Assembly: GCA_905193585.1 (NCBI GenBank)
Contig: CAJJPG010000036.1
Span: forward strand, 1-14,150
DNA length: 14,150 nt
Direction of reading: 5' to 3'
Origin: an uncultured Oscillospiraceae bacterium
GTDB lineage: Bacteria > Bacillota > Clostridia > Oscillospirales > Acutalibacteraceae
Under the pieces are notes generated by a model, which saw only the letters and a program-made list of their open reading frames with translations, was not told the origin of the DNA and did not search any database. Made by a program: the position numbers and the translations under genes. Each line of letters begins with the position of its first letter. Positions within the stretch are counted from its first letter, which is position 1. Below, piece by piece: positions 1 through 7,695 of the stretch.

Positions 1-527
1 GAATATGAAATGCAGTAAACCGTTCCCCATTTATCCGCCGCAACGGCGCTCGGATTGAACGAAAAGCCTTCGGGCAGCAGTGTTTTATTAAGATTTTCTA
101 TGCTTTTCAGAAATTTAAGCTCACGGTCGAATTCCAGAATTCTGCCGTGTCCCCTGTCGCATACAAAAAGCCTGCCGTCCGATGTATAGAACATTCCCGA
201 CGGAGACATAAAGGTTTCCCTTTTTCCGTCCCGCAGAAAGCTGTCGAATATCTGCAGGCCGCTGCCGTCGGTATTAAACATAATTATCCTGTTGCCTGCC
301 GTATCCGAAACGGCAACGCGGCCCGACGGACTTATTTTAATATCGGCAGCCCCCGAAAACGCCGTTGTACCTATATCATTGTATTTATATACCTTTTGCA
401 CTCTGAAAGCGTCGGGGGAGGCAGCCGCTTTTCCCTCAGAATTATATGTGTATCCGGCGCCGTTCACCGGCAAAGCCGCAAGGCACATAAGCAAAGCCAC
501 AAATAAAATTGCAGCACACCTTTTCAT
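1..527 (-). CDS. Exported NHL-repeat beta-propeller protein (N-terminal part, cut by window edge)
   Basis: The frame is open from an ATG at 527-525 to the left window edge, giving 175 visible residues; the C-terminus is outside. Residues 1-23 (MKRCAAILFVALLMCLAALP...) form a Sec signal peptide, with no good lipobox. NHL-type blades follow: residues 61-88 contain SPSGRVAVSDTAGNRIIMF, residues 107-135 contain SDGRLFVCDRGHGRILEF, and a third begins near 157 (NPSAVAADKWGTVYCIS). A Shine-Dalgarno AAAGGAA sits about 10 nt before the start. It follows the permease gene by 37 nt with no terminator between, so it belongs to the same operon. NHL propellers bind ligands or partners and some relatives are lactonases; no catalytic residues can be checked here. 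In my recollection, similar NHL proteins beside large solute-binding proteins in Clostridia and Paenibacillus carry a C-terminal YIP1 membrane domain. That part would be outside the window, so it is inference only. Confidence 0.85.
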   Translation of the reverse strand, partial: MKRCAAILFVALLMCLAALPVNGAGYTYNSEGKAAASPDAFRVQKVYKYNDIGTTAFSGAADIKISPSGRVAVSDTAGNRIIMFNTDGSGLQIFDSFLRDGKRETFMSPSGMFYTSDGRLFVCDRGHGRILEFDRELKFLKSIENLNKTLLPEGFSFNPSAVAADKWGTVYCISY

Positions 528-564
528 AGTAATACCGTTCCTTTCTGTTAAAGCGCGGCAAGGG

Positions 565-1428
565 CTAATCCTTCATACCCGATGTCGCCATGGTTTCCAT
601 TACGCTTGACTGCGTTAATACAAAAATCAGTATGGGAACGGACATTGTAAGCACCGCGCCTGCCGCTGCGGCGCCCGATCTTGCAATGCCGCCGGCCTGT
701 ATCTGCGAAAGCGCAAAACTTACGGTTTTCAGCCTTTCGTCATATATATAAACCGAGCCTGTGTTATTCCAAAGCGCTTGAAAGGAAAATACAATAAGCG
801 TAAGCCATGCCGGCTTAACCATGGGAAAGGCTATTGTAAAGAAAATTCTGAATTCACCCGAGCCGTCAATCCTTGCGGCTTCAAGAATACTGTCGGGTAT
901 CATCTGGTCCATAAACTGACTCATAAGGTACAGCCCGAGCGACGAGGCAAAGCCGGGAATTATGATCGACCAGTATGTATCCACCATTCCGAGCATGCGC
1001 AGCGTAACAAAGTTGACGATTGCCGTAACCGTGCTGTTGAACATAAGCGACATAACTATCATTTTAAGCATTACGCGGCGGCCCGGAAAACGCAGCTTTG
1101 TAAGCGCATACGCGCAAGCCGACGCCAAAACCACCTGCCCTGCCGTACCTGTAACCGATACAAACACCGTATTGATAACATATCTTGTAAACGGAATTTC
1201 GGACTGGTCGAATATTGAAAACAGATCCGAAAAGTTTTTTAAAGTCGGGTGCATCGGGAAAAATTTCGGCGGGAACACAAAAAATTCATCCATAGGTTTA
1301 AGAGCGCTGCTCACGGCGTAAACCAACGGCAAAACCATAGTGAGAGAAAAGAGCAGCATGAAAAGCCAAAGCACTATATTCCCGCCCACCGAGCGGTTAA
1401 CACCGGTTTTGAAAAGTCTTATCTTCAT
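565..1428 (-). CDS. Carbohydrate ABC transporter permease, MalG-like (CUT1 family)
   Basis: A 287-residue inner-membrane subunit of a CUT1 sugar importer. It has about six hydrophobic segments, near residues 17-39, 85-108, 118-140, 152-172, 207-226 and 256-275. The cytoplasmic EAA loop that docks the ATPase is at residues 183-206 (EAARIDGSGEFRIFFTIAFP), with the invariant Gly and a Pro at the end. Length and the short N-terminus before the first helix are typical of MalG/LacG/UgpE-type subunits. It starts one base after the stop of the preceding permease gene, and its ribosome binding site (GGTGGG) lies inside that gene's last codons, so the two are likely translationally coupled and made in equal amounts. 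No ATP-binding subunit is encoded in the window; CUT1 systems in Bacillota often share one MsmK-type ATPase encoded elsewhere. The substrate cannot be read from the permease. Confidence 0.95.
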   Translation of the reverse strand: MKIRLFKTGVNRSVGGNIVLWLFMLLFSLTMVLPLVYAVSSALKPMDEFFVFPPKFFPMHPTLKNFSDLFSIFDQSEIPFTRYVINTVFVSVTGTAGQVVLASACAYALTKLRFPGRRVMLKMIVMSLMFNSTVTAIVNFVTLRMLGMVDTYWSIIIPGFASSLGLYLMSQFMDQMIPDSILEAARIDGSGEFRIFFTIAFPMVKPAWLTLIVFSFQALWNNTGSVYIYDERLKTVSFALSQIQAGGIARSGAAAAGAVLTMSVPILIFVLTQSSVMETMATSGMKD

Positions 1429-1429
1429 T

Positions 1430-2323
1430 TTATCCCACCATTTTTGTAAGCATTTTCTGAACGAGCGAATTGCACATCAGCATAATTAAAAACAGCACCG
1501 TTGCAATTGCCGAGGCATAACCCATTTCAAACCTTGTGCCGGCATAATCCTGTAAGTGATTCATAATCGTATGCGCGGAGTAGTTCACGGTCGGGTATCC
1601 GCAAAGCTGAGTTATCAGCGCGCCTACCCCGAAACTGCCCGTAATACTCATAACGGCACTGAACATAAGCTGCGGTTTCATAAGCGGCAGCGTTACATAC
1701 CAAAGCTCCTGCCAGCGGTTTCTTACCCCGTCAATGGCGGCAGCCTCATAATAGCTTTTATCCACGCCCTGAAAGCCTGCAATAAATACGAGAAAGCTCG
1801 TTCCGAGACTTGCCCAAAGCGATACAAAGCAAATTATAGGCAGCATTGTATCCGGATTTTTAAGCCACAGCGTGGGGGCGTTTGAAATTCCGAGCTGATA
1901 CAGAATACTGTTTAAATACCCCTGCGAGTCTCCGCTGAAGAAAAACTGCCATATAACCGCCATATTACCCGATATTGACGGGGCGTAAAAACACAGCGTC
2001 AGAATACTCCGCATTTTCGGGGTCACCTCGTTAAGAAGCCATGCTACGATAAATGAAAGCAAATATCCGCAGGGACCCACTATAAGCGCAATTACAAAGG
2101 TATTTCCGAGCGCCTTTGCAAATACCTTGTCTTCCAGAAACAGCCGCGTATAATTCTCTATACCCACAAAACCCGGAAGCCGCATCATATCAAAATCCGT
2201 AAAGCTCACGAAAACCGAACCCAGAACGGGGGCTACGGTAAAAACGACAAAAAGTATAAAGAAGGGTAATGAAAGAGCGTAGCCCACAAGCATTTCGCTC
2301 CTGTTATATTTCCTTTTCTTCAT
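1430..2323 (-). CDS. Sugar ABC transporter permease, MalF/UgpA-like (CUT1 family)
   Basis: A 297-residue polytopic membrane protein that should form a heterodimer with the MalG-like permease encoded just downstream. Hydrophobic segments lie near residues 12-40, 73-98, 106-130, 160-185, 217-240 and 265-290. The EAA loop is at residues 192-217 (YEAAAIDGVRNRWQELWYVT followed by LPLMKP). The P-loop-like cytoplasmic N-terminus MKKRKYNRSE and the GIENYTRLF segment (residues 55-63) after helix 1 are common in MalF/UgpA/LacF-type permeases. The ATG overlaps the TGA of the large solute-binding protein gene by four bases (ATGA), showing tight coupling of binding protein and channel. There is no extra periplasmic P2 domain, unlike enteric MalF, which is usual for Gram-positive members. 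Confidence 0.95.
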   Translation of the reverse strand: MKKRKYNRSEMLVGYALSLPFFILFVVFTVAPVLGSVFVSFTDFDMMRLPGFVGIENYTRLFLEDKVFAKALGNTFVIALIVGPCGYLLSFIVAWLLNEVTPKMRSILTLCFYAPSISGNMAVIWQFFFSGDSQGYLNSILYQLGISNAPTLWLKNPDTMLPIICFVSLWASLGTSFLVFIAGFQGVDKSYYEAAAIDGVRNRWQELWYVTLPLMKPQLMFSAVMSITGSFGVGALITQLCGYPTVNYSAHTIMNHLQDYAGTRFEMGYASAIATVLFLIMLMCNSLVQKMLTKMVG

Positions 2324-5115
2324 CTGCGGTTTTCACCCCCTTCAAACTCCTTTGATTTGCGCGCTATTTCCGCGTTAAGCTCTTCGGCATTGTCTGAAAG
2401 AACGCGCGCCGCGTCTTCACCCAGTGAATAAACACTGTTAAAAGCAAAGTCAAGCATTCGCTGTGTGTAGTAGCTGCCGGGCAGCTGATTGACGGTTCTT
2501 ATACTGTTCCATTGCATTGAAAGCACGGCATATTCTTCGTTCGTCCACGGGAACTGCCCAACAACGCTCAGAACCGCCGAGGTCTGCCGTGCCGAAACGC
2601 CCATGATCTTTTCAAGCTCCGCGTCAAATTCAACCTGCGTTTCATTGGAAAGCCACCATTTAACGAACTTCCATGCCGCTTCCTTGCACTTTGACGTTTT
2701 GAAAATCACCACGCCGCCGCCCGTGCCTATCACCGTGTTGTCTATGCTGCCGTCTTCTTTTACCGTTCCCGGCACAGGCGCCATCGACCATAAACCGTCA
2801 ATTTCGGGAGCAAATAAATACAGCTGATTATACATGGTGTAAGATACTATACCCAGCGGCATGTTCCCGTTTCTGAATCTGTTCGGAAACGAAAAATCAA
2901 CCGGCAGCCCGTAATCCGTATACAGTTTTACCGTTTTTTCAAACGCGCTTTGCGAAGCGCCGCTTTGCAGCATGCTTTCGGTAAGCGAGCTGTTGTAATA
3001 ATTTCCGCCAGACTGATAAAGCAAAGTATTATAAGCGTCCGTCCAGGTTATGCCCGCCGTCAGATTATTCCTTTGCAAAACAGCCGCCGTTTCAAAAAAG
3101 TCATCCCACGTTTTCGGCACGGAAATTCCCAGCATTTCAAAAACATCGGTTCTGTAAAACATAACGGGAAAATCAAACGACGTGGGCAAAGCATAAACCG
3201 CGCCCTTATAAGTAAACGGCACAAGCGCCTCGGGGTGGAAGCTCTTTGCAACGTCGGAATAACCGGCAAATCCGGTAAGATCGGCTGCCGCCGAGCGTAT
3301 TGCATAGTTTACGGGGTCGCTCGCCGTTGCGTTAAGATAAACGTCAATTTTCGAGCCGGAAAGAACGTTGGGCAAAATAGCGTCTGCCGATACAAGCCTG
3401 ACTGAGGCGTTAAAGCCGCAGCTGCCGCCCGCGCGCTGAGCCAAGCGCGTTATAATCTTACTCTGATCCCTGCCGGCAGAAGTCCAAACGCTTACAGACT
3501 CTCCGCTTTGCGCGTCATCGCCCTTGTAATCGCCCGAAAAAGTGGAAAGCAGAATTTTAAATTTAAAGCATATGTTTTTCAGTATACCGCCGTTTTCCGT
3601 TTCAAGCTTATCACCCGAAAAAACCGTAAGACTGTCTATCGCGAGCGGCTGTGAAGCATATGTGTTGATCCATGTGCCGAGAGCCGAAATATTATCGTTT
3701 AAAAGGGAAAGGTTTGCCGGTATCTTATCGTTATCGGCAGTAAGCCTTTTAAGCAGATCGGCAAGCCGCTCGGGCGTGGCGGTAGTCGTTCCCCTGCCGC
3801 CCGAAATTTCCCGCATATAAACCGAAACATCCGTCAGTTTTTCTCTGCACTCCTCAAAATCAGCCATAACATCGGGCAAAAGCGTATCTAAATGATAGTT
3901 TCTGTATATATCCGGGTCTGTTCCGGTGTAAAAAATTATCTGTAAATAATCTTCGCTCAGCACAGATAAAACCTCGGAAACGGTTTTTAGCGCATAGGTC
4001 ATATTCCCCGGAACTACTTTCAGCGTTAAAATATGCTCGCCCTTTTCAAGTTTAAAACGGAAAGCTCTGCCGTCAGAGCCTGATATATAATCCTTATACC
4101 CCTTGCTGTAAGGGAATGTTAAGGTTTCGGCTTCCTTAAACGGTATTTTCCCGTCAATGTAAAGACTTCTGCCCGAAACCGCGCCGACATTTACATTTTG
4201 CACGCAGCGAAAGGAAATTCCGTACAGCCCGTCCTCGGGAACGGTAATCTTCCACGATACCCACTGACCGATATTTGAATAACCCGAACCGCCCAATGTA
4301 TTAAGGAGCATTTCAGTAGGCGAATTAGGTGAAATATCGGCGGAAGAACGGTCGGTTGCAGGAGCCGCCGAGGTATCCGACGCACGGTAAAAATATTCGC
4401 CCTGCACCGTTTCCTGTAAGCTGCCGTTTTCACGGAATCCGTTATCCGCCGAATATTCTGAGTATGACGGGATTTTTTCAGTGCCGCCGAAAACAGCCTT
4501 AATTATTTCAAGACTGCCGCGTCTGGCTGTTAAAGTCACCGTGTTGCCGCCTTTACCAAGTCTTAATAAAAGCGGTTCGGCATAATACCCCGACGAATCG
4601 GTAAGAGTATATTCCATAGGCTCGCATATTTCGGTAAGCTCCGGCTGGCAGTCGTTGCCGTCGGCGTCCTTTTCAAAGGGCTTATCCTCGCGTTCAAAGC
4701 AGCGGTCAAGTTTTATTTGCGAGGCCTCTCTGTACGGAGTTGCTCCGTTTACCGAAAGCGAAAGCTCAATTGATGAAGAAAAACGGTTTTTACCGGGAAC
4801 CGTCTTGTAGATGAGCTTTAGCCCGTAAAGCCCATCAGCAGGCGCGTCTGCGGAAAACGATACGGTTTCGCTTTCCGCAAGATTTTTTTCAACCGCAGCT
4901 TCAAAAGACGGAACACTGCTTACATCGTCGCCGTTGGCTTTAAGCCATTCGGTATATCCGTCGGTCACGCCCGGGCTTTCCGCGGTGGAAGACGTTACCT
5001 TTTCGCCGTTTTCAGCCGCCGGAAAACCGCACACAACGCCGGTAAAAAGCAAAGCGGCAACAGCGGCGCTGTAAACCTTGAGTATTTTACTGTTCCCAAA
5101 AATCAAATTATTCAC
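2320..5115 (-). CDS. Large CBM-fused extracellular solute-binding protein (931 aa)
   Basis: A sugar-binding protein for the adjacent permeases, about twice the usual length of 400-450 residues. Residues 12-33 form a signal peptide (KILKVYSAAVAALLFTGVVC). Two beta-sandwich, CBM-like domains follow: about 60-210 (ADGLYGLKLIYKTV, GNTVTLTARRG) and about 235-385 (PEDGLYGISFRCVQ, RSLYIDGKIPF, EKGEHILTLKVVPG). A mainly helical linker spans roughly 390-490. The family-1 solute-binding domain covers about 538-925, starting ESVSVWTSAGRDQSKIITRL, with FPVMFYRTDVFEMLGISVPKTWDDF at 649-673 and the late WKFVKWWLSNETQ block near 815-827. The only N-terminal cysteine (C29, context TGVVC) is a poor lipobox, so lipidation is doubtful. 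The annotated start is GTG at 5115, overlapping the upstream gene by eight bases; a TTG at 5106-5104 is an alternative. It overlaps the permease gene downstream by four bases. Confidence 0.92.
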   Translation of the reverse strand: MNNLIFGNSKILKVYSAAVAALLFTGVVCGFPAAENGEKVTSSTAESPGVTDGYTEWLKANGDDVSSVPSFEAAVEKNLAESETVSFSADAPADGLYGLKLIYKTVPGKNRFSSSIELSLSVNGATPYREASQIKLDRCFEREDKPFEKDADGNDCQPELTEICEPMEYTLTDSSGYYAEPLLLRLGKGGNTVTLTARRGSLEIIKAVFGGTEKIPSYSEYSADNGFRENGSLQETVQGEYFYRASDTSAAPATDRSSADISPNSPTEMLLNTLGGSGYSNIGQWVSWKITVPEDGLYGISFRCVQNVNVGAVSGRSLYIDGKIPFKEAETLTFPYSKGYKDYISGSDGRAFRFKLEKGEHILTLKVVPGNMTYALKTVSEVLSVLSEDYLQIIFYTGTDPDIYRNYHLDTLLPDVMADFEECREKLTDVSVYMREISGGRGTTTATPERLADLLKRLTADNDKIPANLSLLNDNISALGTWINTYASQPLAIDSLTVFSGDKLETENGGILKNICFKFKILLSTFSGDYKGDDAQSGESVSVWTSAGRDQSKIITRLAQRAGGSCGFNASVRLVSADAILPNVLSGSKIDVYLNATASDPVNYAIRSAAADLTGFAGYSDVAKSFHPEALVPFTYKGAVYALPTSFDFPVMFYRTDVFEMLGISVPKTWDDFFETAAVLQRNNLTAGITWTDAYNTLLYQSGGNYYNSSLTESMLQSGASQSAFEKTVKLYTDYGLPVDFSFPNRFRNGNMPLGIVSYTMYNQLYLFAPEIDGLWSMAPVPGTVKEDGSIDNTVIGTGGGVVIFKTSKCKEAAWKFVKWWLSNETQVEFDAELEKIMGVSARQTSAVLSVVGQFPWTNEEYAVLSMQWNSIRTVNQLPGSYYTQRMLDFAFNSVYSLGEDAARVLSDNAEELNAEIARKSKEFEGGENRR

Positions 5116-7672
5116 CCCGCTGCACAGCGCATGCCGCTTTCAGATCGCTGCCCGACATTTTTACCCCGGTTGAAAGATAGTGCCTTGTATATACCGCTAT
5201 ATTTCCGTATGCGCAAAACGATTTTAACCCGGGATATGTCATATAATCCGCCAGCGCTCTTCTGAGTGTCATAAGACCCGAAAGGGTTATATCCCCGCCG
5301 TCGGCATACAGTAAAGCTACCGAGTTTTCAAAGAAAATTCCGCCGTCAAGCATAACGGTTCCGCCCTTTATTCTCAGCGCCGTATCCCGTACAGCCCAGC
5401 CGCAGCTGTTTATCAATACCGCAGTACCGTCATAACCGTGCTCCGTAAGCACGGAATTTGAGCCGCGCGCGCCCGATATCTGAACGTCGCTCATTGCAAC
5501 GCGGGCGTGCTCCGTTAAATAAATTCCGTGAACCGAATAGTCGCTTCCGTGGGTTATAACCGTTAAATCGGCATTGCCGTGTGCATGTATTCCGTGCAGA
5601 GTTCCGAAAACGAACGTGCCGTAAAACAGTTCGTTAACGGTGTCGCCCACCGAGAATCCGGTTACGTTTTTCTCAAAATATGTAAAAAGCTTTCCGCCCC
5701 ATCTGCCGTCCCATTCATGGGTGCGGTGCGGATTTTCGGTTATTGTGCAGGGGTTTGACTGCGCGTCTGTCACAATGCCGTTCCGGCTGCCGCCGCCTAT
5801 GGCAATTCCGGTTTTAAGGCAGTAAAAATTATAGCCCTCAATATAGTGCCTGTCGCACCTGTATGTTTCAAGGTCAATTCCCGTCCATGCGGTTGAAATA
5901 ACCGTGTTTATAACATAAATATCCTCGCCTCTGCCCTGCACTGCAGTTGCGTAGGGCTGTATATCATCGGGGTCAACCTTATCGTACACCACCGCAAGAC
6001 CGCACAGACCCGAATTTTTTTCAAGAACTATCAGCGGGCGCATATCGGCGCTGCCTTTTCCGTAATCGGTAAGCAGATATGTGGTATCGCAGGTGACATA
6101 ATGCGGAAAATCGGTGCAGCCGCGCAATTCAACGCCGCTTTTAACGGTTATCGGATTTTCAAGCCTGTATATTCCGCGCGGAAGATACACCGTTCCCCCG
6201 CCCTCTGCCGCCGCTTTATCGATTGCAGTTTGCAGAGCTTCCGAAATATCGTTTTCCCCGCTTATTGCGCTTACAGTGTAGAGAACGCGCCTTGCAGGCT
6301 CTTTATGCACCGTTTTGCAATGCTTTTTTGCCTTTTCAAAGCTGTGGGTTATAATGCGGTTTTCAGCCGAATTTTCGGTCAGAAGCAGTCTTTCGTCCGC
6401 CGCGTCGGAAATAATCGCGCCCTTATCCGAAACGCAGTTGACAGCCTTGCAGACCGAATCAACGCCGTTGTCTATAAGCAGTTCGCGCGCGTCCCAGTTT
6501 ATTTTTACCGTATTATCCTCGGGTGAATCCGATTTTCCGCAGTAAATATCCTTTTTACCGCCTATAAACTCACAGTCGGAAACGCTGAAGCGCGTATTAA
6601 GGCTGTAAAGCAGATATTCGCCGCCGTCATCCGAAATAAGGCAGCAATGCTGCATGGAAAGCTGACCGTTACCGAGCGCCTCAACGGCGTGCCGCCCCGA
6701 GGTTTTAAAGGTTACCGAGTTACAGCTGACTCCCCATATTGCCTCTTTGCCTATGCGCATTGCAACGGCTTCTGGCGAACCCGACGCCGAAAAGCAGCAG
6801 TCAGTAACCGTGGTTCCGTACCATGTGGGTCTATCAATTGCAAGGCATGTGCGGCATTCCGAAATATTGCAGCCGTAAACACGGCCTATGGAGCTTACAA
6901 GATGTATTCCCGTACCGTAGCCCTTTATATTGAAGAACATTATATAATGCCAGTCCTGACTTATAAGGTCAAAGCCCACGGCATTTTCGTAAAGATAGCC
7001 CCTCAGCTCGCTTTCATCGGGCACGCCGGGCAGTCCGCTGCCCAGCCACCACAGCGGCTGTAAATCAAAATTTTCATATCGGTTAATATCGTTTACATTC
7101 CGCACCCGTACCGAGGTATCAAGCGGCGTGCCGAAAATGTATCGGCAGGTCTGCTGATTGTTCGTTATGGAAAAATGATCCACACAATCGTAAGCATTGA
7201 CGAAATTTATATATTCAAGCGTTGTGCATACCATACTTTCAAGCCCGACCGTAAATGGGTATGCCCGCGGCTTGCCGTTTATAAAGCGCTGTTCGGGATA
7301 CCATACGGAAAATCCGCGCATTGCGCTGCCCATTGAAAGGGTGAAGAAATATTCTGTTCCGCCCTCATCCAAAGACGGCGTTTCAATTGCAAGAACCGTG
7401 CCGCCCACGCGGGGGTCGGTTTCGTCGGGCGGGTTGAAATCCCCCAGCAGCTGTACTGCCGTGGGCACGGTTACGGGGCGCGTAAGCCGGTATGTGCCCG
7501 CAGGGAGCCAGACCGTGCCGCCGCAGCCCGCAAGGGACGCAATTGCCGCGTTCAGAGCGCCGGTATCGTCCGCCTTTCCGTCTCCCGCCGCGCCGAAATC
7601 AAGTATGTTTGCCGATATTACCGCTCCGTCGGAGCTTATATAACCGGTTGATATTATTTTAAAATTCTCCAT
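5108..7672 (-). CDS. Two-module right-handed beta-helix protein (pectate lyase-3 / GH55-like), signal-less paralogue
   Basis: An 854-residue protein with two tandem pectate-lyase-superfamily modules. Module 1 starts at residue 22 (NILDFGAAGDGKADDTGALN, then GGTVWLPAGTYRL). Module 2 starts near 464 (ISEALQTAIDKAAAEGGGTV, then YLPRGIYRLENP). Each continues into beta-helix rungs. Blocks shared with the 995-residue neighbour are WYPEQ (124-128), NQQ (172-174), WWLGSGLPGVP (208-218), ETYRCDRHYIE (602-612) and TENP (645-648). Two tandem beta-helices in one chain is the layout known for GH55 glucanases, but GH28-type or non-catalytic roles are also possible; I cannot place catalytic acids. No signal peptide is present, and an in-frame TGA at 7693-7691, just 21 nt before the ATG, rules out a longer N-terminus. 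It holds 26 cysteines, more than the exported paralogue, consistent with a reducing cytoplasm. Ribosome binding site AGAGG is 7 nt before the ATG. It starts 23 nt after the 995-residue gene. Confidence 0.85.
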   Translation of the reverse strand: MENFKIISTGYISSDGAVISANILDFGAAGDGKADDTGALNAAIASLAGCGGTVWLPAGTYRLTRPVTVPTAVQLLGDFNPPDETDPRVGGTVLAIETPSLDEGGTEYFFTLSMGSAMRGFSVWYPEQRFINGKPRAYPFTVGLESMVCTTLEYINFVNAYDCVDHFSITNNQQTCRYIFGTPLDTSVRVRNVNDINRYENFDLQPLWWLGSGLPGVPDESELRGYLYENAVGFDLISQDWHYIMFFNIKGYGTGIHLVSSIGRVYGCNISECRTCLAIDRPTWYGTTVTDCCFSASGSPEAVAMRIGKEAIWGVSCNSVTFKTSGRHAVEALGNGQLSMQHCCLISDDGGEYLLYSLNTRFSVSDCEFIGGKKDIYCGKSDSPEDNTVKINWDARELLIDNGVDSVCKAVNCVSDKGAIISDAADERLLLTENSAENRIITHSFEKAKKHCKTVHKEPARRVLYTVSAISGENDISEALQTAIDKAAAEGGGTVYLPRGIYRLENPITVKSGVELRGCTDFPHYVTCDTTYLLTDYGKGSADMRPLIVLEKNSGLCGLAVVYDKVDPDDIQPYATAVQGRGEDIYVINTVISTAWTGIDLETYRCDRHYIEGYNFYCLKTGIAIGGGSRNGIVTDAQSNPCTITENPHRTHEWDGRWGGKLFTYFEKNVTGFSVGDTVNELFYGTFVFGTLHGIHAHGNADLTVITHGSDYSVHGIYLTEHARVAMSDVQISGARGSNSVLTEHGYDGTAVLINSCGWAVRDTALRIKGGTVMLDGGIFFENSVALLYADGGDITLSGLMTLRRALADYMTYPGLKSFCAYGNIAVYTRHYLSTGVKMSGSDLKAACAVQRGE
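5113..5118 (-). promoter_or_regulatory. Shine-Dalgarno-like GGGGTG that may shift the start of the large binding protein
   Basis: The GTG taken as the start of the 931-residue protein (5115-5113) is itself the end of the only good purine-rich ribosome-binding-like stretch, GGGGTG. Upstream of that GTG only weak complementarity remains. A TTG at 5106-5104, three codons in, lies six bases downstream of GGGGTG, a good spacing. Starting there removes only Met-Asn-Asn and keeps the whole signal peptide. Either start overlaps or abuts the stop codon of the preceding gene (5110-5108), so translation is probably coupled. Confidence 0.5.
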
Positions 7673-7695
7673 GCTTTTTCCTCTCAGGTTTCAGG

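Noticed and set aside
1..527. SMP-30/gluconolactonase enzyme
   Set aside because: Visible blades fit NHL repeats, and the metal-binding residues of SMP-30 enzymes cannot be identified in the part present.
5104..5118. Frameshift splitting one fused beta-helix/binding protein into two genes
   Set aside because: The downstream frame begins with its own signal peptide and a different domain, and the beta-helix protein ends at the same place as its paralogue, so the overlap is a normal operon junction.
7197..7643. Plus-strand open frames such as this one (also 778-1218, 2950-3405 and 6101-6526)
   Set aside because: They lie opposite well-supported minus-strand genes, their products look like no known family, and they have low-complexity basic composition typical of antisense shadows.
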